A DNA stretch of 64,000 nt from Mesorhizobium loti (GTDB lineage Bacteria > Pseudomonadota > Alphaproteobacteria > Rhizobiales > Rhizobiaceae). Shown here in pieces: positions 41,421-51,160 of the stretch. Each line of letters begins with the position of its first letter. Positions within the stretch are counted from its first letter, which is position 1. The notes below the pieces were generated by a model. The model worked only from the letters and a program-made list of their open reading frames with translations. It did no database searches and was not told the DNA's origin. The translations under genes were made by a program, and so were the position numbers. The DNA lies in assembly GCF_013170705.1 (NCBI RefSeq), contig NZ_CP033334.1, positions 6,177,501 through 6,241,500 of the forward strand. Direction: 5' to 3'.

Positions 41421-42371
41421 TCAGAATGGCGAGTCAGGGAAATAGTATTCCTTGGCGTTGGCCTGGGTGATCAGCGGCGCATCGAGCTTGACGGTGCCGC
41501 GGACAGGTGCCTGGCCGATCAGATTGGCAACAGTCATGTAGATCGCTGTCTTGATCATCGACGGCGGGTATGGGGTCTCGACCGGCGTCATCGCGTCGCC
41601 GTCGATCACCTTCTTGACGATGTCCTTCATGCCATTGCCACCGAGAGCCAGCTTGATATCGGTCCGGCCCGATTGCTTCACGGCCTCGAGCACGCCAAGC
41701 AGCATGTCGTCGTCATTGGCCCAGACCGCATCGATATGCGGATACTTGGCCAAATAGTCCTGCATCAGCTTGAAGGCCTCGTCGCTGTTCCAATGCGCGT
41801 ACTGGAGGTCCAGCACCTTCAGTCCGGTGCCCTTGATCGTGTCCTCGAAGCCCTTGATGCGCTCGTCGTCGATGACCGTGGGAATGCCGCGCAGCACGAC
41901 GAGATCGCCCTTGCCACCCAGCTTGTCGATCATGAACTTCGCGGTATTGGAGCCCACCGCGATGTTGTCGCCGGCGAGATAGAGGTCCTGAATCGAGGAA
42001 TCGGTCAGGCCTCGGTCGACGACGGTGATGAAGGTTCCCGCGCCCTTGATGGCCTTGACCGGCTGGGTCAGTTCTTCCGAACTGTACGGCAGGATGACCA
42101 ATGCATCCAGTTTGCGGCTGGCGGACAGATCCTCGAGCGCGCTGACCTGCTCGGCGGCCGATGGCGACGTCTTGACGACCACTTCCACGCCCGGGAAAGC
42201 CGCGTTGATCTCCTTGGCGGCCTGCTGGGCATGATAGACGACACCCGCGGTCCAGCCATGGTCAGCCGCCGGTATCGACACCGCCACGACCTTCTTGTCC
42301 TGCGCCATGGCCTGTCCAGCCAGCAGCAGCGAGCCAAGGGCGGCCGCCGCGATCCATTTTCTACTCAACAT
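41421..42371 (-). CDS. Sugar ABC transporter substrate-binding protein (RbsB-like)
   Basis: This 316-residue periplasmic binding protein of the ribose/galactose type 1 fold begins with a signal peptide (MLSRKWIAAAALGSLLLAGQAMA). Family features include VVAVSIPAADHGWTAGV, DALVILPYSSEELT, FITVVDRGL, GDNIAVGSNTAKFMI, GKGDLVVLRG and AVWANDDDMLLGVLEAV. GGGAGAAGAG immediately upstream of the ATG at 42371 decides this start over an in-frame codon 51 bases earlier. It follows the permease by 54 bases. The ligand is probably a sugar or polyol, which cannot be named from sequence alone. Confidence 0.88.
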   Translation of the reverse strand: MLSRKWIAAAALGSLLLAGQAMAQDKKVVAVSIPAADHGWTAGVVYHAQQAAKEINAAFPGVEVVVKTSPSAAEQVSALEDLSASRKLDALVILPYSSEELTQPVKAIKGAGTFITVVDRGLTDSSIQDLYLAGDNIAVGSNTAKFMIDKLGGKGDLVVLRGIPTVIDDERIKGFEDTIKGTGLKVLDLQYAHWNSDEAFKLMQDYLAKYPHIDAVWANDDDMLLGVLEAVKQSGRTDIKLALGGNGMKDIVKKVIDGDAMTPVETPYPPSMIKTAIYMTVANLIGQAPVRGTVKLDAPLITQANAKEYYFPDSPF

Positions 42372-42425
42372 TCTCTTCTCCCATGGACCTACAAAAACCT
42401 GGCTCCCGCGTGGTCCGGACACGGG

Positions 42426-43424
42426 CTATTTCGAATTGGAAAACCGCTGGATGAGCATGGCGATGATGATGATTACGCCCTGAACGGCGGCCACGAGGTA
42501 CTCGGAGACGAAGTCCGACAACACCATCAGGTTTGCGATCAGTTCCAGGATGACCGCGCCGGCGACTGTTCCCCACACATGGCCCTTGCCGCCGCGCAAT
42601 GCGGTGCCGCCGATCACCACGGCGGTGATGACCTGCAATTCCCAGAGCTGTCCGGTGGTCGGCGTGGCGGCGCCAAGGCGCGGCACGTAGCAGATCGCGG
42701 CGATCGCCACGCACGCGCCCTGGACTATGTAGGCGATGGTGCGGGTCTTGATGACCGAGATGCCGGAATAGCGCGCGACATCCTCATTGGCGCCCACAGC
42801 CGCGCATTTGCGTCCGTATTTCATCTTGTAGAGGATGAAGGATGCGACGGCGGCAACCGCGATGGATATCAGGATCGGGATCGGAATGCCGGCGACCGTA
42901 CCGAAATAGACAGGTCGGTAGGCGTCGCGCAGCGACCGGTCGATCGGGATCGTGCCGCCGTCGGTCAGATAGGTGATCAGCGCCCGGAAAATTCCCATCG
43001 TGCCAAGCGTCGCGATGAACGGCTCGATCCGGCCCACCGTGACGATCAGCCCGTTGGCGAGCCCACACAGCAACCCGACCAGGATCGCAACGACCATTCC
43101 GGCGGGAATGGCCCACAGGCCGGCATGCGGTGCCATCGCGTTCATGAACATGATGGTGATGCCGGTGACGAAAGCGGCCATCGAGCCGACGGAAAGATCA
43201 AGCCCTCCCGACGAGATGACGAACGTCGCACCGACCGCGATGATCGCGATGAAGGCGCTGCGGGTGATCACGTTGGCAAGGTTGGTGGCCGAGAGGAAGT
43301 CCGGATTGATAAGAAAGCCCGCCACGAGCAAGGCAGCCAATGCCAGGAAGGGTCCGACGTCGGTCCAGGTGAGATTCAAATCGCTGATCCGGCGGGTCGT
43401 CGGGGATCCGGTCATGACAGCCAT
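42426..43424 (-). CDS. Sugar ABC transporter permease (RbsC-like)
   Basis: This 332-residue inner-membrane permease has about ten hydrophobic segments and the RbsC family hallmarks: FVISSGGLDLSVGSMAAF, GLANGLIVTVGRIEPFIATLGTMGIFRAL, an EAA-like loop (GANEDVARYSGISVIKTR) and VVIGGTALRGGKGHVWGT. Length is typical. GGGAGG lies upstream of the ATG and the gene overlaps the ATPase gene by 13 bases, so the two are coupled. It forms one importer with the ATPase and binding protein on either side. Confidence 0.9.
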   Translation of the reverse strand: MAVMTGSPTTRRISDLNLTWTDVGPFLALAALLVAGFLINPDFLSATNLANVITRSAFIAIIAVGATFVISSGGLDLSVGSMAAFVTGITIMFMNAMAPHAGLWAIPAGMVVAILVGLLCGLANGLIVTVGRIEPFIATLGTMGIFRALITYLTDGGTIPIDRSLRDAYRPVYFGTVAGIPIPILISIAVAAVASFILYKMKYGRKCAAVGANEDVARYSGISVIKTRTIAYIVQGACVAIAAICYVPRLGAATPTTGQLWELQVITAVVIGGTALRGGKGHVWGTVAGAVILELIANLMVLSDFVSEYLVAAVQGVIIIIAMLIQRFSNSK

Positions 43425-45007
43425 TCTGTTCCTCCCTTGGCCTTTGGCCCCGGCTTCGGGCCACTGGTTGCCAGCAGCGCCACATTGCTTTCAGTCATTT
43501 CGGCGCCGCTGAGTTCTCCGGTGACATGTCCTTCACGCATCACCAGGATGCGATCGCAGATACCGATCAGCTCCTGCATCTCCGAGGAGATGACGATGCA
43601 GGCCTTCCCCTTGGCGACCAGACCGTGGATGAAGGCGTAGATCTGCGCCTTGTTGGCGATATCGATGCCGCGCGTCGGCTCATCGATGATGACCACCGAC
43701 GGGTTGGTCAAAAGGATCTTGGCCAGAAGCAGTTTCTGCTGGTTGCCGCCCGAGAGTTGGGCCGCCTTTGCGGCCGGGCTTTTCACCCTGATGTCATAAG
43801 TCTCGACGGCCTTTTCCAAGGCCTCCGTTTCGCGCCGGCGACCTATCGAAAGACCGGGATGGAAGACGCTAAGCGCGGAGAGTGTCAGATTGGGTGCCAA
43901 GCGCTCCTGCAGCAGCAATCCCTTGCCCTTGCGGTCCTCGGTCAGGTAGCCGATGCCGGCGTCGATCGCGGCGCGCTGCGACTGGAAGTGGACCGGCTTG
44001 CCCTCGAGCTCGACCGTGGCGGTTGCCGGGCGCAGGCCGACGATACCCTCGAACAGCTCGGTGCGGCCGGCGCCGACCATCCCGGCAAAGCCGAGGATCT
44101 CGCCCCTGTGGACCGTGAACGATACATCCTCGGCATAGCCGGGAACGGTGGCGTTCCTGACGCTCAGCATCGGGATATCGGATGATGCCCCGGTCTTTTC
44201 GGGGTAGAGCGCGGCCAGCTCACGGCCGACCATGAGACGCGCCATGTCCATCTGGTTCAGCGTCCTGCCGGGATAGGTGCCGACCATCTTGCCGTCGCGC
44301 AGCACGGTCACCTTGTCGGCGACCCTTTGCACCTCGTCCAACCGGTGGCTGATATAGAGCACGGCGGTGCCGTGGGCCTTCAACTGCAGAACGATTTCCA
44401 GCAGCCGTTCGACCTCTCCGCCGGTCAGCACGGCGGTCGGTTCGTCGAAGATCACAACCTTGTAGTCGTCAAGCAACGCGCGAGCGATCTGCACCATCTG
44501 CCGGTCGGCCAGCGAGATGTCGCGCACCAACGCTGTCGGCGATACGAAACAGCCGATCTGCGCCAGCTTCTCGGCCGCCAGCCGCCGCATGGTACGGTCG
44601 TCCACGACCGGGCCGCGCGAAAGCTCACGCCCGAGAAACAGATTGTCCGCCACCGTCAACGCCTCGGCGAGCAGGATCTCCTGATGCACCAGCGCGATGC
44701 CGGCATCCTGTGCCTGGCTGGGCTTGGTGAATTTCACCGGGTGGCCGTTCATCGACAAGGTGCCGCTGCTTGGCTCGACATAGCCGGACAGCAGCCTCAT
44801 CAATGTCGACTTGCCGGCCCCGTTTTCGCCGATGATGGCGTGGATCTCACCGGGCAGGATGTCGAGCGTGACGTCCGCGAGCACCGTCACCGGGCCGTAT
44901 TGTTTCGAGAGGTGCCCGGCGCGCAGCACCGGTTCGACGGCGCCCGGCATGTCACCAGAGGACAGCGTGCTTCCTCCCTCCCCTGCGATATTGGCGGCAA
45001 TGGACAT
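43412..45007 (-). CDS. Sugar ABC transporter ATPase, double NBD (RbsA-like)
   Basis: This 531-residue protein holds two fused ATPase domains. The first has Walker A GENGAGKST, a signature-like DISLADRQMVQIARALL and Walker B VVIFDEPTAVL. The second has the usual degenerate Walker A GMVGAGRTEL, signature LSGGNQQKLLLAKIL and IIDEPTRGIDI. This is the standard RbsA/MglA pattern. The ATG at 45007 with GAGG ten bases upstream is preferred over the TTG at 45022, which overlaps the gntR stop. It energises import through the neighbouring permease. Confidence 0.9.
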   Translation of the reverse strand: MSIAANIAGEGGSTLSSGDMPGAVEPVLRAGHLSKQYGPVTVLADVTLDILPGEIHAIIGENGAGKSTLMRLLSGYVEPSSGTLSMNGHPVKFTKPSQAQDAGIALVHQEILLAEALTVADNLFLGRELSRGPVVDDRTMRRLAAEKLAQIGCFVSPTALVRDISLADRQMVQIARALLDDYKVVIFDEPTAVLTGGEVERLLEIVLQLKAHGTAVLYISHRLDEVQRVADKVTVLRDGKMVGTYPGRTLNQMDMARLMVGRELAALYPEKTGASSDIPMLSVRNATVPGYAEDVSFTVHRGEILGFAGMVGAGRTELFEGIVGLRPATATVELEGKPVHFQSQRAAIDAGIGYLTEDRKGKGLLLQERLAPNLTLSALSVFHPGLSIGRRRETEALEKAVETYDIRVKSPAAKAAQLSGGNQQKLLLAKILLTNPSVVIIDEPTRGIDIANKAQIYAFIHGLVAKGKACIVISSEMQELIGICDRILVMREGHVTGELSGAEMTESNVALLATSGPKPGPKAKGGTEWLS

Positions 45008-45018
45008 CGGTTCCAGCC

Positions 45019-45720
45019 TCAATCGAATGCCGGAAGCAAGCGATCGCGGGAATGCTCGATATGGACGCGCATGGCCTCTTGGGCGGCGTCCGGGTCGGCC
45101 CGACCGAATGCGGCGAGAATCGCCTCATGTTCGTCGAGCGCTTCCTCGGTCACGCGGGAATGGTACATCAGGCGGAAGATGTGGAAGTGGGTGTGCTGGT
45201 GGCTCAGCGTCTCCCGAATGAGTTCGTTTTCGGAAAACTCCATGATCTTGTCGTGGAAGATCGCGTCCTGCCGGGCGAAATTCGAATAGCGCAGGCGATC
45301 ATCCTTGCCTTCGCGCCGCGACATCACGCCGGCCGCTTCCAGCAAAGTGCTGAGCTTCGCTTCGTCCATGGCAGCGGCGGCTTTCGCCGCGGCATGCGGC
45401 TCAAGCAGAAGGCGCATCTCGTACAATTCGTCAAAACGGCGACGGGTAATCTGGGGTGCCGCGCGGTACCCAATGAGATGCGTCTTGAGCACCAGGCCTT
45501 CACCTTCGAGGCGGCCGAGCGCCTCCCGGATCGGTGTGTGCGAGACGTTGAATTCCTTGACCAGGCTATCGACGGTGATGCGTGAACCCGGCGCGATCTT
45601 CAGCGCCATGAGCTGAGCGAAGATGGCTTCGTAGACATCTTCGACCAGGCTGTTGGAGCGCTGGATACGCCCCGCTGCGCCAATCGTTTCGGTCGTATCG
45701 GGTGAGTTCGCGGTCTGCAT
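45019..45720 (-). CDS. GntR-family transcriptional regulator (FCD type)
   Basis: This 233-residue regulator has an N-terminal winged helix (about residues 25-90, LKIAPGSRITVDSLVKEFNVSHTPIREALGRLEGEG) and an all-helical FCD ligand domain with the metal-type histidines (FHDKIMEFS, HQHTHFHIF, EALDEHEAIL). FCD-GntR proteins usually repress nearby catabolic genes and respond to a small acid or sugar derivative. It is the first gene of the ABC operon and diverges from the alcohol dehydrogenase across a 211-base gap that holds a tandem 7-bp repeat, so it probably controls both directions. Confidence 0.88.
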   Translation of the reverse strand: MQTANSPDTTETIGAAGRIQRSNSLVEDVYEAIFAQLMALKIAPGSRITVDSLVKEFNVSHTPIREALGRLEGEGLVLKTHLIGYRAAPQITRRRFDELYEMRLLLEPHAAAKAAAAMDEAKLSTLLEAAGVMSRREGKDDRLRYSNFARQDAIFHDKIMEFSENELIRETLSHQHTHFHIFRLMYHSRVTEEALDEHEAILAAFGRADPDAAQEAMRVHIEHSRDRLLPAFD

Positions 45721-45732
45721 CTTTTTGCCTCT

Positions 45733-45786
45733 TGACAGTAAGGACTGCTAACACGATGCTCCGGCCGATGCAATCCTATATCCTAT
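45733..45786 (+). promoter_or_regulatory. Candidate promoter and operator in the gntR-adh gap
   Basis: A perfect TTGACA (45733-45738) with GATGCT 17 bases later is a possible promoter for the dehydrogenase genes. Close downstream, ATCCTAT occurs twice in tandem (45773-45786) in an AT-rich patch between two divergent genes, which is a plausible GntR binding site. The rest of the 211-base gap shows nothing further. Confidence 0.35.
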
Positions 45787-45931
45787 ACGATTTTAAAGCG
45801 GATATGTTTTTGGGCCGCCGCCTAGGTGTCGCCGCGGCGCGTCCAACGCCCTTCGCCTACAGGCGGCGGACATGTCGCGATAGCCTTTCCCAGTTCCCAG
45901 TTGAGCCGCCGTCAAAGGAAAAAAGATCATC

Positions 45932-47158
45932 ATGAGCCTCTTCGCCGCCCTCCGGCTTCCGCGTGAAATCCTTTTCGGCAAAGGCCAGCGTCATGCGCTG
46001 CCGACAGTCGCCAGCAGGTTCGGGCGCCGCGCGCTGGTCTGTACCGACGAGCGCTTCGCCGGCACCGCGGTGTTCGCGGAGGTCGTCAAATCGCTCCAGG
46101 ACGCCTCAATAGAGGTGCTGGTGCATGACCGCGTCCTTCCCGACGTACCGCGTGAAACAGTCAGCATCTGCGTCGACGAGGCGACGGGGTTCCGGCCCGA
46201 GATGGTGATCGGCATTGGCGGCGGCAGCTGCCTCGACTTTGCCAAATGCACCACCTTGCTGCTCAGCCACGGCGGCAAACTCCAGGACTACTATGGGGAG
46301 TTCAAGGTGCCCGGTCCCACGCTGCCAGTGATCGCCGTGCCCACCACGGCGGGCACTGGCTCCGAAGTGACGCCGGTCGCGGTGATCTCCGATCCCGACC
46401 GGACACTCAAGGTCGGCATATCGAGCCCGTATCTGATCGCCGCGGTTGCCTTGTGCGATCCCGACCTCACGATGACCTGTCCGCCCGGGCTGACCGCGAT
46501 CGCCGGCGCCGACGCATTGACTCACGCAATCGAGGCTTTCACCGCCATGCGGCGCGGCGAGGACCCGGACCTGCCGCAAAAGCACGTGTTCATCGGCAAG
46601 ACGGCGCTGACCGATCATTTCGCGCTGCTGGCCATAAAGCTGCTGGGTCGCGGCCTGCAGAAAGCCTGCACGGACGGCACCGATGCCGATGCGCGTGCCG
46701 ATGTGATGATGGGCGCGTTGGCGGCAGGGTGTGCATTCGGCACCGCCGGAACGGCGGCGGCTCATGCCGTGCAATATCCCGCCGGGGCGCTGACGCACAC
46801 CGCGCACGGCTTGGGCGTGGCAACCATGATGCCCTACGTCATGACCTATAACAGGCGTGTGGCCGCCGCTGAAATGGCCGAGATCGGCCGCGCGCTCGGG
46901 CTCTCCGCAAATGGGCGCAGTGAAGACGAGCAGGCCGGCGCTGCCATAGAGGAGATCAGGCGGCTGTTCGCGGCGATCGGCATCACCTCGACGCTGGCGG
47001 ATCTTGGCCTACCCGCCGATAAACTGGACTGGACCGCCGAGCAGGCGCTCGGCATCGACCGCCTCATCAAGAACAATCCGCGCCCATTCGATTTCGCCGC
47101 CATGCGACGCCTGGTTCAGGCAGCCCACGACGGCGACCTCGCGGCCTGCGCCAATTGA
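45932..47158 (+). CDS. Iron-containing alcohol dehydrogenase
   Basis: This 408-residue group III alcohol dehydrogenase shows the NAD-binding GIGGGSCLDFAK, VPTTAGTGSEVTP, the first metal-ligand region AGADALTHAIEAF (Asp and His) and the second AAHAVQYPAG...THTAHGLG (two His). All expected metal ligands are present. Family members oxidise short alcohols or reduce aldehydes and maleylacetate. AAAGGA lies upstream of the ATG. The next gene, an aldehyde dehydrogenase, starts 17 bases after the stop, which suggests alcohol to aldehyde to acid oxidation in one operon. The divergent GntR and sugar importer fit uptake and oxidation of a sugar alcohol or related compound. Confidence 0.87.
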   Translation: MSLFAALRLPREILFGKGQRHALPTVASRFGRRALVCTDERFAGTAVFAEVVKSLQDASIEVLVHDRVLPDVPRETVSICVDEATGFRPEMVIGIGGGSCLDFAKCTTLLLSHGGKLQDYYGEFKVPGPTLPVIAVPTTAGTGSEVTPVAVISDPDRTLKVGISSPYLIAAVALCDPDLTMTCPPGLTAIAGADALTHAIEAFTAMRRGEDPDLPQKHVFIGKTALTDHFALLAIKLLGRGLQKACTDGTDADARADVMMGALAAGCAFGTAGTAAAHAVQYPAGALTHTAHGLGVATMMPYVMTYNRRVAAAEMAEIGRALGLSANGRSEDEQAGAAIEEIRRLFAAIGITSTLADLGLPADKLDWTAEQALGIDRLIKNNPRPFDFAAMRRLVQAAHDGDLAACAN

Positions 47159-47175
47159 ACGAACGGAAAAAGACG

Positions 47176-48654
47176 ATGAACCTTGCCCAGCAAATCGACC
47201 AGGATGGCTATGACGTGCGCCGGTTTTCGCACGGGCTCTACATCGACGGCACGTGGCGCCCCTCTTCCGATGGCCAGCTCATCGATGTGGTCGATCCGTC
47301 CTCGGGAGCCGTGATCGCGGCGGTTCCCGATGCGACGCTCGACGATGCCGCAACCGCCGTCGAGGCCGCGGCCAAGGCCGCCAAGGGATGGCGAGAGACA
47401 GCGCCGCGCAAGCGCTCGGAAATCCTTCGGCGCTGTTTCGAACTCATGGTCGAGCGTTCTGAAACGCTCGCCATGCTGATCTCGCTGGAGAACGGCAAGG
47501 CGTTGCGGGACGCGCGTGGCGAGGTGGCATATGCGGCCGAGTTTTTTCGGTGGAACGCCGAAGAGGCCGTCCGGATCACCGGTGAATTCGGTACCGCACC
47601 ATCCGGCACCAACCGGATCGTAGTCGACTATGAGCCGATCGGGATCTGCGTGCTGATCACGCCCTGGAACTTTCCCGCGGCGATGGCCACCCGCAAGATT
47701 GCGCCGGCACTGGCGGCAGGTTGTACGGTCATCCTGAAACCCGCCAGCGAAACGCCACTGACGGCATACGCTTTGGCCGCGCTCTATAGTGAGGCCGGCG
47801 TGCCGGCCGGCGTCATCAACGTCCTCACCACGACCAGTCCTGGTCCGCTGACATCGGCCATGCTGGCCGATCCGCGTGTCAGGAAGCTCTCCTTCACCGG
47901 CTCAACCGGGGTCGGCCGGACCTTGCTCGGCGAGGCGGCCAAGCATGTTATCTCCTGTTCGATGGAGCTCGGCGGCAATGCGCCTTTCGTCGTGTTCGAC
48001 GATGCTGATCTTGACGCGGCGCTCGACGGTGCAATGATCGCCAAGATGCGCAATGCCGGCGAGGCATGCACCGCCGCCAACCGCATCTATGTCCAGTCAG
48101 GCATCCACGAACGGTTCGCTGACGGGCTTTCCAAACGCATGGCGGCGCTCAAAGTGGGAGCGGGCACCAATGCCGATACCGAGTGCGGCCCGATGATCAC
48201 AAAAAAGGCCGTGGACAAGATCGACCGTCTCGTCAAGGACGCGGTGGATCGGGGAGCCAAGGTGCTTTGCGGCGGTTCTATTTTGGACCGCGAAGGCTTT
48301 TTCTATCCGCCTACCGTGCTGTCGCAGGTATCGCCCGAAGCCGACATGGCGCATGAGGAGATCTTCGGGCCGGTCGCGCCCATCACCATGTTCGAAACCG
48401 AGGCGCAGGCCATCGCATATGCCAATGACACGGAATATGGCCTTGCCGCCTATATCTATACGCGCGATGTGGGACGTGGAATGCGTGTGGCGTCGGGTAT
48501 CGAGGCGGGGATGATAGGGCTCAACCGCGGGCTGATGTCCGATCCAGCGGCGCCCTTCGGCGGCGTCAAGCAAAGCGGCCTTGGCCGCGAAGGCGGTCAG
48601 CATCACGGCATCGCTGAGTTCATGGAGGCGAAATACATCGCCGTCACCTTCTGA
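47176..48654 (+). CDS. NAD(P)-dependent aldehyde dehydrogenase (succinate-semialdehyde type)
   Basis: This 492-residue enzyme has the full aldehyde dehydrogenase set: [33 protein letters not shown], the glutamate motif [18 protein letters not shown], the catalytic cysteine in NAGEACTAANR, and EEIFGPVAP. It is closest in style to succinate-semialdehyde dehydrogenases, but substrate range is broad in this group. The ATG at 47176 is preferred to a TTG at 47155 that overlaps the previous stop. It probably oxidises the aldehyde made by the upstream alcohol dehydrogenase. It is a different subtype from the second aldehyde dehydrogenase at 49676-51160. Confidence 0.88.
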   Translation: MNLAQQIDQDGYDVRRFSHGLYIDGTWRPSSDGQLIDVVDPSSGAVIAAVPDATLDDAATAVEAAAKAAKGWRETAPRKRSEILRRCFELMVERSETLAMLISLENGKALRDARGEVAYAAEFFRWNAEEAVRITGEFGTAPSGTNRIVVDYEPIGICVLITPWNFPAAMATRKIAPALAAGCTVILKPASETPLTAYALAALYSEAGVPAGVINVLTTTSPGPLTSAMLADPRVRKLSFTGSTGVGRTLLGEAAKHVISCSMELGGNAPFVVFDDADLDAALDGAMIAKMRNAGEACTAANRIYVQSGIHERFADGLSKRMAALKVGAGTNADTECGPMITKKAVDKIDRLVKDAVDRGAKVLCGGSILDREGFFYPPTVLSQVSPEADMAHEEIFGPVAPITMFETEAQAIAYANDTEYGLAAYIYTRDVGRGMRVASGIEAGMIGLNRGLMSDPAAPFGGVKQSGLGREGGQHHGIAEFMEAKYIAVTF

Positions 48655-48664
48655 TCGGGCTCCC

Positions 48665-49489
48665 ATGCAGAAAGACCCCTTCCGCACCCGCGACCACGTT
48701 GCCGATTTTGATGACATCGTGGCCGATATCGTGGCGCGCAGCGCCGCGACCCGGGCGACGCTGGCCATGGCGGGCGATCTCGCCTATGGCGAACACCCCG
48801 CCGAGAAGCTCGACCTGTTCTTTCCGCCGGGCCGGGGCGGCAATCTTCCGGTTCATATCTTCATCCATGGCGGCTACTGGCGCATGTTCTCCAAGGCCGA
48901 CTATTCCTATGTCGCGGATACCGTGACCAGGGCTGGCGCGATCGCGGTGATCGTCGACTATGCGCTGATGCCCGAGGTGAGGATGGCGGCGATCGTGGAT
49001 CAGGTCCGGCGCGCCAAGCAATGGGTGCTGGACAACATCGCCAGCCATGGCGGCGACCCCGGCCGGATAAGCCTCAGCGGCCATTCCGCCGGGGCGCATC
49101 TGGCGACATTCCTGTTTGAAAAGACGCCTGCGCCGGCACACATCCATGCGGCGCTGCTGCTGGGTGGCCTCTACGACCTGAAGCCCCTGCAGACGTCTTT
49201 CCTCGAGCCAATGATCGGCATCACCGACGAGGAGGCCGCGGCCTTCACGCCGATGACGCGGCAACACGATCCTGATACCGCGGTGACGATCGTGGTAGGT
49301 GCGCAAGAAACGCCGCCATTCCACAAGCAGGCGGCTGATTTCGCAACGCGATTGCGCGCGCTCGGGCTCGGTGTCCGCAACCTGTCCCTGGAAGATCGGA
49401 ACCATATGAACAGCGTACGGGATCTGGGCATCAGCCGCACGCAAGCTGGCGATTGCCTGTTAGAAATTATCGAAGCGACGCGCGACTAG
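48665..49489 (+). CDS. Alpha/beta hydrolase, kynurenine-formamidase-like
   Basis: This 274-residue hydrolase carries the oxyanion motif HGGYW (68-72) and nucleophile elbow GHSAG (Ser141), with a late Asp region (VVGAQETPPFHKQA) and a catalytic His in DRNHMNSV. HGGYW with LDLFFPPG upstream is typical of arylformamidase-like and related esterases. It starts ten bases after the aldehyde dehydrogenase stop, so it is probably co-transcribed, and may open an ester or amide upstream of the dehydrogenases. The true substrate is unknown. Confidence 0.8.
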   Translation: MQKDPFRTRDHVADFDDIVADIVARSAATRATLAMAGDLAYGEHPAEKLDLFFPPGRGGNLPVHIFIHGGYWRMFSKADYSYVADTVTRAGAIAVIVDYALMPEVRMAAIVDQVRRAKQWVLDNIASHGGDPGRISLSGHSAGAHLATFLFEKTPAPAHIHAALLLGGLYDLKPLQTSFLEPMIGITDEEAAAFTPMTRQHDPDTAVTIVVGAQETPPFHKQAADFATRLRALGLGVRNLSLEDRNHMNSVRDLGISRTQAGDCLLEIIEATRD

Positions 49490-49675
49490 AGCGGCCGGGT
49501 TTCCGCGCAATGCCATAGACGGCGGCGGGCGGTATGTTCCGCACCGTCCTTCCGATCCATCTTGCTTCCGACCCAAGGTCTTCGAGCATCGCCAGGATCA
49601 GACCTGCCGCGTCAATTCCTGGTTCCATGCAACCGCCCCTCGGATTCCAAATGCAGCTCGCCAACCCTGCGTGCG

Positions 49676-51160
49676 TTAGGCGATACCGCCGAAGCAGAGA
49701 TATTTGAGTTCCGTGAAGTCATCGAGGCCGTATTTCGAGCCTTCCCGCCCAAAGCCTGATTGCTTGATGCCGCCGAACGGCGCCACTTCCGTCGAAATCA
49801 GGCCAGTGTTGATGCCGACCATGCCGTACTCAAGGGCTTCGGCCACAGCCCAGACGCGCGACATATCCTTGGCGTAGAAATAGGCCGCCAGCCCAAACTC
49901 GGTGTCATTCGCCATGGCAATGACATCCTCCACCGTATCGAAACGGAACAGGGGTGCCAGGGGACCAAACGTTTCTTCACGGGCTACCGCCATTTTGCCT
50001 GTCACGTCGGTCAGGACGGTCGGCCAGATGAAATTGCCGCCCAAGGGGTGGTTCGGGCCGCCAGCCACGATGTTGGCGCCATGAGCGACGGCGTTCTCGA
50101 TGTGGCGCCTGACCTTGGCGACGGCGCGATCGTCGACCAAGGGACCGATCTCGGTGCCTTCCGCGAAGCCGTCGCCCACCTTGAAGGCTTTCACACGAAG
50201 GGCAAGTTTTTCCGCAAACTCCTCATAAATGCCGGTCTGCACGTATAGGCGGTTGGCGCAAACGCAGGTCTGTCCGGCATTTCGATACTTTGAGACCACG
50301 GCTCCCTCGACAGCAGCGTCGATGTCGGCATCGTCGAACACGATAAACGGTGCGTTGCCCCCCAGCTCCATGCTGAGCTTCATCACCTGGGCGGATGCTT
50401 GCGCCATAAGTGTGCGGCCGACTTCAGTGGATCCGGTAAAGGTGAGTTTGCGTACCTTTTCGTTTTCGCAGACCTCATCACCGAAGTCCGAACTCTTGGT
50501 GATCGGGACTACGCTCAGCAAACCGGCGGGAACCCCTGCCCTTTCCGCGAGCACGGCCAGTGCCAAGGCAGACAAAGGGGTCAGGGCTGCCGGTTTGAAG
50601 ACCATCGAACAACCGACCGCCAAGGCCGGAGCGATCTTGCGCGCCACCATCGCCGAGGGAAAATTCCAAGGCGTCACGGCCCCGACGACGCCTACGGGCT
50701 GCTTGATTACGACGATCCGCTTGTCACGAGCATGCCCAGGGATGGTGTCACCATAGACGCGCTTGGCCTCCTCGCCGAACCATTCGATGTAGGACGCGCC
50801 GTAAAGGATTTCGCCTTTCGACTCTGCGAACGGCTTGCCCATCTCGGCGGTCAAAATGGTGGCCAGATCATCCAGATTCGCGATTGTGAGATCGTACCAG
50901 CGACGCAGAACGGCAGCGCGCTCCTTGCCCGTACGGGCAGCCCAGGCCTTCTGCGCCACATGAGCTGCGTCGATGGCTTTCGCGATTTCCACTCGCGTGA
51001 AATCCGGCAATGTTGCCAGCACCTCGTTCGTCGACGGGTTGGTAACGTCGAAGGTTTGGCCGGACTGCGATCGACCGAGCCATTCGTTGCCGATCAATCC
51101 CGCTTCGCGGACCAGGTCCTTATCCTTGATCCTGCTTAGGAGTGTCGCTGATACGGCCAT
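49676..51160 (-). CDS. gabD: Succinate-semialdehyde dehydrogenase
   Basis: This 494-residue enzyme matches GabD in length and motifs: [79 protein letters not shown], catalytic cysteine in GQTCVCANR, and the C-terminal [14 protein letters not shown]. It converts succinate semialdehyde to succinate in 4-aminobutyrate breakdown. GAGGTGA stands about eight bases before the ATG. No gabT lies next to it. It is convergent with the alpha/beta hydrolase and downstream of a LysR gene on the same strand, which may regulate it. Confidence 0.9.
   Translation of the reverse strand: MAVSATLLSRIKDKDLVREAGLIGNEWLGRSQSGQTFDVTNPSTNEVLATLPDFTRVEIAKAIDAAHVAQKAWAARTGKERAAVLRRWYDLTIANLDDLATILTAEMGKPFAESKGEILYGASYIEWFGEEAKRVYGDTIPGHARDKRIVVIKQPVGVVGAVTPWNFPSAMVARKIAPALAVGCSMVFKPAALTPLSALALAVLAERAGVPAGLLSVVPITKSSDFGDEVCENEKVRKLTFTGSTEVGRTLMAQASAQVMKLSMELGGNAPFIVFDDADIDAAVEGAVVSKYRNAGQTCVCANRLYVQTGIYEEFAEKLALRVKAFKVGDGFAEGTEIGPLVDDRAVAKVRRHIENAVAHGANIVAGGPNHPLGGNFIWPTVLTDVTGKMAVAREETFGPLAPLFRFDTVEDVIAMANDTEFGLAAYFYAKDMSRVWAVAEALEYGMVGINTGLISTEVAPFGGIKQSGFGREGSKYGLDDFTELKYLCFGGIA

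Noticed and set aside
41370..43640. 756-codon plus-strand frame opposite the ABC binding protein and permease
   Set aside because: Spans two well-defined minus-strand genes and their gap; the product is low-complexity His/Asp/Arg-rich sequence.
49467..49664. 65-codon minus-strand frame between the hydrolase and gabD
   Set aside because: No ribosome-binding site or recognisable domain, and it overlaps the 3' end of the hydrolase gene.
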